Below, piece after piece: positions 30,371-34,200 of a stretch of 34,200 bases of DNA (position 1 is the first letter of the stretch; each line of letters begins with the position of its first letter). Location of the stretch: NCBI GenBank assembly GCA_002448305.1, contig DJWY01000021.1, positions 56,035 through 90,234 of the forward strand. Direction: 5' to 3'. Both the position numbers and the translations under genes were made by a program. The notes under the pieces are model-generated. The model made no database searches. It saw nothing but the letters and a program-made list of their open reading frames with translations, and was not told where the DNA came from. The DNA comes from Selenomonadales bacterium UBA7018. Lineage in GTDB: Bacteria > Bacillota > Negativicutes > Selenomonadales > Selenomonadaceae.

Positions 30371-31361
30371 CATCTGCGCCCATTTCCTTGCGAATAGTCG
30401 CGCCAATGCCGTGCGAGTTCAGGAAGTGGAAAAATTTCTTAACGGCGGAATTAGTTGGCGGGTCAAAAGTTCTTTCGACGACGGGATTAAATGGAATCAA
30501 ATTGACGTTAGCGAGTTGCCCGCTTAAGATTTTGGCTAGTTGTCGGGCGTGTTCTTCGGTATCATTGACGCCGCCTAGCAAAATATATTCGTAGGTGACG
30601 CGCCGCCCTGTAATTTGTGCGTAATCGTCGCCGGCGGCAAGCAAACTCTTAAGACCAAAGGCAGAATTAATCGGCATAAGCGCGGAGCGGAGTTTATCGG
30701 TTGGCGCGTGCAGTGAAATTGATAGCGTGACTGGGATTTTCTCGTCGCGCAATTTTTTTATTGCTGGGACGACGCCGCAAGTAGAAATTGTGATTTTGCG
30801 ATAGCTCATGCCCAAGCAATAATCTTCGTGCAAGAGCCGGAGCATTTTGATTAGCGCGTCATAATTCATAAGCGGTTCGCCGGTGCCCATAATAACGACG
30901 CTATCGAGTTTTTCGCCCGCAGTGCGCAGGAATTCTTCCGCAAAGAAAATTTCGCCGAGCATTTCCGCCGCCGTCAAATTTCTATCCAGCCCTTTAAGCG
31001 TTGACGCGCAGAACTTGCAACCCATTTGGCAACCAACTTGACTTGAAATGCAAATGCTATTGCCGTAATCGTGCTTCATAAGAACAATTTCGACAGCCGC
31101 GCCGTCACTTAATCCCAATAGAAATTTTTTAGTCAAGCCGTCCTTTGAATCGAGCCGCTTTAAAACTTCCGGCAGTTTAATTTCGTATCGCGAAGAAAAA
31201 TCCGCCCGCAAAGTTTTGGGCAAGTCATTCATATCGCTGAAATTTTTGACGCCGTGTTTATAAATCTGCGCGGCGATTTGTTTTGCTCTGAATTTCGGTA
31301 GCGGCTCAAGTTCCGTTTCCAATTCCGCCAACGTTAGCCCGAATAAATTTTTCCTAGACAT
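30318..31361 (-). CDS. rlmN: 23S rRNA/tRNA adenine C2-methyltransferase (radical SAM)
   Basis: RlmN methylates C2 of A2503 in 23S rRNA and A37 of some tRNAs. The radical SAM motif is C111-x3-C115-x2-C118 (CQMGCKFC). The substrate-radical motif VIMGTGEPLMNYD, ITISTCGVVPAI, LSISLHAPTDKLR, YILLGGVND and the C-terminal catalytic Cys in ACGQLR are all present. At 347 residues it is complete. GGGGTGAT precedes the ATG. Its 3' end runs 53 bases into the sfp-type gene in the opposite direction, and no terminator lies between them. Confidence 0.95.
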   Translation of the reverse strand: MSRKNLFGLTLAELETELEPLPKFRAKQIAAQIYKHGVKNFSDMNDLPKTLRADFSSRYEIKLPEVLKRLDSKDGLTKKFLLGLSDGAAVEIVLMKHDYGNSICISSQVGCQMGCKFCASTLKGLDRNLTAAEMLGEIFFAEEFLRTAGEKLDSVVIMGTGEPLMNYDALIKMLRLLHEDYCLGMSYRKITISTCGVVPAIKKLRDEKIPVTLSISLHAPTDKLRSALMPINSAFGLKSLLAAGDDYAQITGRRVTYEYILLGGVNDTEEHARQLAKILSGQLANVNLIPFNPVVERTFDPPTNSAVKKFFHFLNSHGIGATIRKEMGADVNAACGQLRIARATIRP

Positions 31362-31381
31362 TTAATCACCCCAAACGAATT

Positions 31382-31410
31382 TTGCAATTAAATCTTGTAC
31401 GTGATACAAT
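31382..31410 (+). promoter_or_regulatory. Promoter of the HAD gene
   Basis: TTGCAA (31382-31387), a 17-base spacer and TACAAT (31405-31410), about 30 bases before the HAD start and divergent from rlmN. Confidence 0.5.
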
Positions 31411-31438
31411 ATTATAAAATTTTTATGGAGGGTGCTCA

Positions 31439-32242
31439 ATGATAAAAATAATTTTCTCGGACATGGACGGGACGCTCCTGACGAGTGAAAATAAATTGCC
31501 TGAAGGCTTTGACGAAATGATAGCCGAACTTAAAAGGCGCAACGTCATCTTTGCACCGGCGAGCGGTCGCCAATATGCGTCATTAACTCATACATTTGAT
31601 AAGTACCGCGACGAATTTTTATTTGTGGCGGAAGGCGGCACGCTCGTTATGCAACACGGCGAAGAAATTTTTAGCCACGCAATGGACGTTTCGACTGTTA
31701 GAAAAGTTTTGGCGACGGCGGCGGCTTTTAATGAAATTATGTGCGTATGGTGCGGCAAAAATGACTCCTATATCCTGCGCGACTTCGACAAGCCCGAATA
31801 CACTGCTGACATGGAGAAATATTACACGCACAGAAGTGTTGTCGACAGTTGGGACGAAGTTGACGACACGCCGATAAAAGTTGCGCTCTATGATTGGACG
31901 GGCAATGCCGGCAAAAATATTTACGACAAACTTGGGGCGTTCTATGATTCATTGCAGGTCGTGCAAACTATCGATTGGTGGGTTGACGTATCGTCAATGG
32001 GCGCGAACAAGGGCGAGGCGGTTGAACACGTTCAGCAAGCTTTGAATATTAAGCCCGAAGAGTGCGCGGCGTTCGGCGATTACATGAATGATTGCGAAAT
32101 GTTGCAGGCGGTCGGCTACAGTTTTGCTACGGCAAATGCTCACCCCGATTTGAAAAAGTTCGCGAAGTTTGAAACGTTGAGTTGTGATGAAGGCGGCGTG
32201 CTTGTTGGTATTCGCAAGCTTATGGCAGATGGACTTATCTAA
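31439..32242 (+). CDS. Cof-type HAD hydrolase
   Basis: This HAD-superfamily phosphatase of the Cof/YidA type has 267 residues. Motif I is D8-M-D10-G-T (nucleophile and acid), motif II falls in APASGR, and motif IV is FGDYMNDCEML with a preceding GANKGEAVEHV lysine. The C2-type cap lies between about residues 80 and 190. These enzymes dephosphorylate sugar phosphates, flavin or other small phosphates with broad specificity, so no substrate is claimed. GGAGGGTG precedes the ATG. It is followed after 21 bases by ispD and probably shares its transcript. Confidence 0.88.
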   Translation: MIKIIFSDMDGTLLTSENKLPEGFDEMIAELKRRNVIFAPASGRQYASLTHTFDKYRDEFLFVAEGGTLVMQHGEEIFSHAMDVSTVRKVLATAAAFNEIMCVWCGKNDSYILRDFDKPEYTADMEKYYTHRSVVDSWDEVDDTPIKVALYDWTGNAGKNIYDKLGAFYDSLQVVQTIDWWVDVSSMGANKGEAVEHVQQALNIKPEECAAFGDYMNDCEMLQAVGYSFATANAHPDLKKFAKFETLSCDEGGVLVGIRKLMADGLI

Positions 32243-32263
32243 AAACTTTTCGGAGGTTATGTA

Positions 32264-32959
32264 ATGGTAACAGCAGTATTCCCAGCCGCTGGCGCAAGCA
32301 AACGCATGGGCGATTTCTGCGGCATAAATAAAAATTTGTTAGAACTTCATGGCGTGCCGATTTTAATTCGGAGCTTGAAAACTTTTTCCAAAGTCGAGCG
32401 CGTAAATTTTTTAATCGTAGTAGTTGGTGCGCATGAAGTCGATACGGTAAAAAAACTTCTGAACGAAACAGAAAATCTCAAGCCGTATGCCGTGACGGTC
32501 GGGGGCAGTGAACGCCAATATTCAATCGCGAACGGTTTAAAACTTTTGCCCGATGAAACGGAAATAGTTTTAGTGCACGACGCGGCAAGACCATTAGTCA
32601 GCGTGCGGACGATTAACGACGTAATCGACGCGGCAGAAAAATTCGGCGGGGCGATAGCGGCTGTTCCCGAAAAAAATACAATCAAAGTCATTGACGAAGA
32701 AGGCTTTGTGCGATATACGCCGCCGCGAGCGCAACTAGTCAACGTGCAGACGCCGCAAGGTTTTAGGCGCGAAATTTTATTGAAGGCATACGAACGCGCC
32801 GCCGATGAAGAATTTTTAGGCACGGACGATTCAAGCCTAGTTGAGCAACTGGCGCAGAAAATAAAAGTTGTGGCGGGCGGCTACGAGAACATAAAAATCA
32901 CGACGCCGGAAGATATACACGTTGCGGAAACTTTTTTGCAAAGGAATGGGGAAAGATGA
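32264..32959 (+). CDS. ispD: 2-C-methyl-D-erythritol 4-phosphate cytidylyltransferase
   Basis: IspD is the third enzyme of the non-mevalonate (MEP) isoprenoid pathway, making CDP-methylerythritol. The nucleotide-binding start VFPAAGASKRMG, then ERQYSIANGL, VHDAARPLV, VPEKNTIK and the QTPQGFR motif followed by TDDSSLVE occur in family order. The length (231 residues) is normal. GGAGGT lies upstream of the ATG. The stop overlaps ispF in an ATGA arrangement. Confidence 0.95.
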   Translation: MVTAVFPAAGASKRMGDFCGINKNLLELHGVPILIRSLKTFSKVERVNFLIVVVGAHEVDTVKKLLNETENLKPYAVTVGGSERQYSIANGLKLLPDETEIVLVHDAARPLVSVRTINDVIDAAEKFGGAIAAVPEKNTIKVIDEEGFVRYTPPRAQLVNVQTPQGFRREILLKAYERAADEEFLGTDDSSLVEQLAQKIKVVAGGYENIKITTPEDIHVAETFLQRNGER

Positions 32960-33426
32960 TTCGTTTTGGTATCGGCTACGACGTGCACAAATTGGCGGCG
33001 GGCAGGAAATTAATTTTGGGCGGCGTAGAAATTCCGCACAAGTTAGGGCTTGAGGCGCACTCTGACGGCGATGTTTTGATTCACGCGATAATTGATGCCT
33101 TATTAGGCGCGGCGACTCTCGGCGACATTGGGCATTATTTCCCTAGCACGCCCGAATTCAAAGACATTTCCAGCGTCGAGCTTTTGAAAAGAATTCTGCC
33201 ACTTGTCGCGGCGAAGGGCTATTCAATCGGTAATGTTGATTCAATCGTCGTTGCGCAGAAGCCGAAACTTGCGCCGTATATTTTGCCAATGCGCGAACGT
33301 TTAGCAGAAGTTATGCAAGTCGACGTTGACGCGGTTAGCGTTAAGGCTAAGACAGAAGAGGGGCTAGGCTTTACGGGCACGGAACAAGGGATTGCGGCGT
33401 ATGCCGTTGCGAGTTTGGAAAAATAA
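32956..33426 (+). CDS. ispF: 2-C-methyl-D-erythritol 2,4-cyclodiphosphate synthase
   Basis: IspF forms the cyclic diphosphate in the MEP pathway as a homotrimer. The zinc ligands are seen in GIGYDVHKL (Asp 8, His 10) and LIHAIIDALLGAA. The EAHSDGDV, DIGHYFPS and KAKTEEGLGFTG motifs complete the signature. The length (156 residues) is normal. It is translationally coupled to ispD and followed after 21 bases by the serine acetyltransferase gene. Confidence 0.95.
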   Translation: MIRFGIGYDVHKLAAGRKLILGGVEIPHKLGLEAHSDGDVLIHAIIDALLGAATLGDIGHYFPSTPEFKDISSVELLKRILPLVAAKGYSIGNVDSIVVAQKPKLAPYILPMRERLAEVMQVDVDAVSVKAKTEEGLGFTGTEQGIAAYAVASLEK

Positions 33427-33447
33427 ATCGCGGTCGAGGTGTCGACA

Positions 33448-34200
33448 ATGAAATTTTTTTCGCGCATACAAAAAGATATTCGAGTTATCTTTGAGCGCGA
33501 CCCTGCGGCAAAAAGTGTATTGGAAGTCGTCCTTTGCTATTCGGGGCTACACGCGATTTGGTTGCATAGAATTTCGCATTTTCTCTTCAAACGTGGCTGG
33601 ATAGTATCTGCGCGGCTAGTCTCGAATTTTTGCCGATTCTTGACAGGGATTGAGATTCATCCAGGCGCGACGATTGGTGACGGGCTTTTTATAGATCACG
33701 GAACCGGAATTGTAATCGGCGAGACGGCGGAGCTTGGCAAGAATGTCACGCTTTATCAGGGCGTAACTTTGGGCGGCACGGGCAAGGAAAAGGGCAAACG
33801 TCACCCGACGATAGGAAATAATGTCGTCGTGGCGACGGGCGCGAAAGTTTTAGGTTCGTTCAAAGTCGGCGACCATGCTAAAATTGGCGCGGGTTCAGTC
33901 GTCCTAAAGGAAGTTCCGCCGCATGCTACGGTTGTCGGCATACCTGGTCGCGTCGTCGTCCTGCACGGTATGCGCGTCCACAATGAGGAAGAATACCGCG
34001 AAGCCATTTCGGAACTATGCAAGGCGCGTGGCTACGATATAAATAATCCCAAAGTTCGCGCAGAACTTTTAGAAGAGATTGACGTTGATTTAAATCACGA
34101 TATTTTGCCCGACCCTGAACGCGAAATGATTGAGGTTGCGCTCCGGCAGATTCAGCGACTTGAAAGGCGTGTCAATGAATTGGAAAATGAACTTACCGCC
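33448..34200 (+). CDS. cysE: Serine O-acetyltransferase (3' end outside window)
   Basis: CysE makes O-acetylserine from serine and acetyl-CoA, the first step of cysteine synthesis. No stop codon occurs before the window ends; 251 codons are visible. The N-terminal helical domain is short, as in the Firmicute type. The left-handed beta-helix has the active-site IDHGTGIVIGETAELG, LYQGVTLGGTGK and KIGAGSVVLKEVPPHATVVGIPGR. Beyond the usual end a charged helical tail continues (QIQRLERRVNELENELTA), predicted as coiled coil. GAGGTG precedes the ATG at 33448. The ispD-ispF-cysE order is common in Firmicutes, where cysS often follows. Confidence 0.93.
   Translation, partial: MKFFSRIQKDIRVIFERDPAAKSVLEVVLCYSGLHAIWLHRISHFLFKRGWIVSARLVSNFCRFLTGIEIHPGATIGDGLFIDHGTGIVIGETAELGKNVTLYQGVTLGGTGKEKGKRHPTIGNNVVVATGAKVLGSFKVGDHAKIGAGSVVLKEVPPHATVVGIPGRVVVLHGMRVHNEEEYREAISELCKARGYDINNPKVRAELLEEIDVDLNHDILPDPEREMIEVALRQIQRLERRVNELENELTA

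Overview
The window looks like a chromosomal segment of a Negativicutes bacterium (Selenomonadales-like, a diderm Firmicute). The best taxonomic clue is the cut-off gene at the left edge. It encodes a signal peptide followed directly by a mature N-terminus beginning NPFSDVPAGHWAY, which is how the SLH-domain outer-membrane porins of the OmpM type begin. Firmicute-type gene order (rbfA-nrnA-truB, htrA-rlmH, ispD-ispF-cysE), strong AGGAGG ribosome binding sites and sigma-A-like promoters agree with this. The assignment is inference, because no 16S rRNA gene is present.

Layout. 1-135 is the 5' end of the ompM-like gene (minus strand). 494-2923 holds a family 2 glycosyltransferase, a radical SAM protein with a damaged N-terminus and a small frameshifted gene. 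2991-9736 is a run of minus-strand metabolic genes: a GltD-like flavoprotein, an FSA-type aldolase, a type II NADH dehydrogenase, a SAM methyltransferase, mannose-6-phosphate isomerase, rlmH and an htrA-type lipoprotein protease. 9737-10205 is a gap holding a 34-residue hydrophobic peptide gene, with promoter, leader hairpin and terminator, and a decayed partial copy of it. 10206-13155 (minus) is truB, nrnA, rbfA, a lipoprotein and tRNA-Ser(CGA). 13204-14856 (minus) is a CBS-regulated family II pyrophosphatase. 15076-18653 (plus) is trpDCFB without trpE, trpG or trpA, colliding tail to tail with an aldo/keto reductase gene.

The most interesting region is 19774-30370. A single promoter appears to drive three tightly packed genes: a 2733-residue nonribosomal peptide synthetase (half C - A - T - C - T - C - A - T - reductase), a MATE exporter fused to an anti-sigma/HisK-type ATPase domain, and an Sfp-type phosphopantetheinyl transferase. 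Together they could make, activate and export a short peptide released reductively as an aldehyde or a product derived from it. The central T-C unit is duplicated without an A domain, and the two A domains share long blocks of identical DNA, so the assembly line looks recently rearranged. To its right are rlmN (minus), a HAD phosphatase, ispD, ispF and the start of cysE, all ordinary housekeeping genes.
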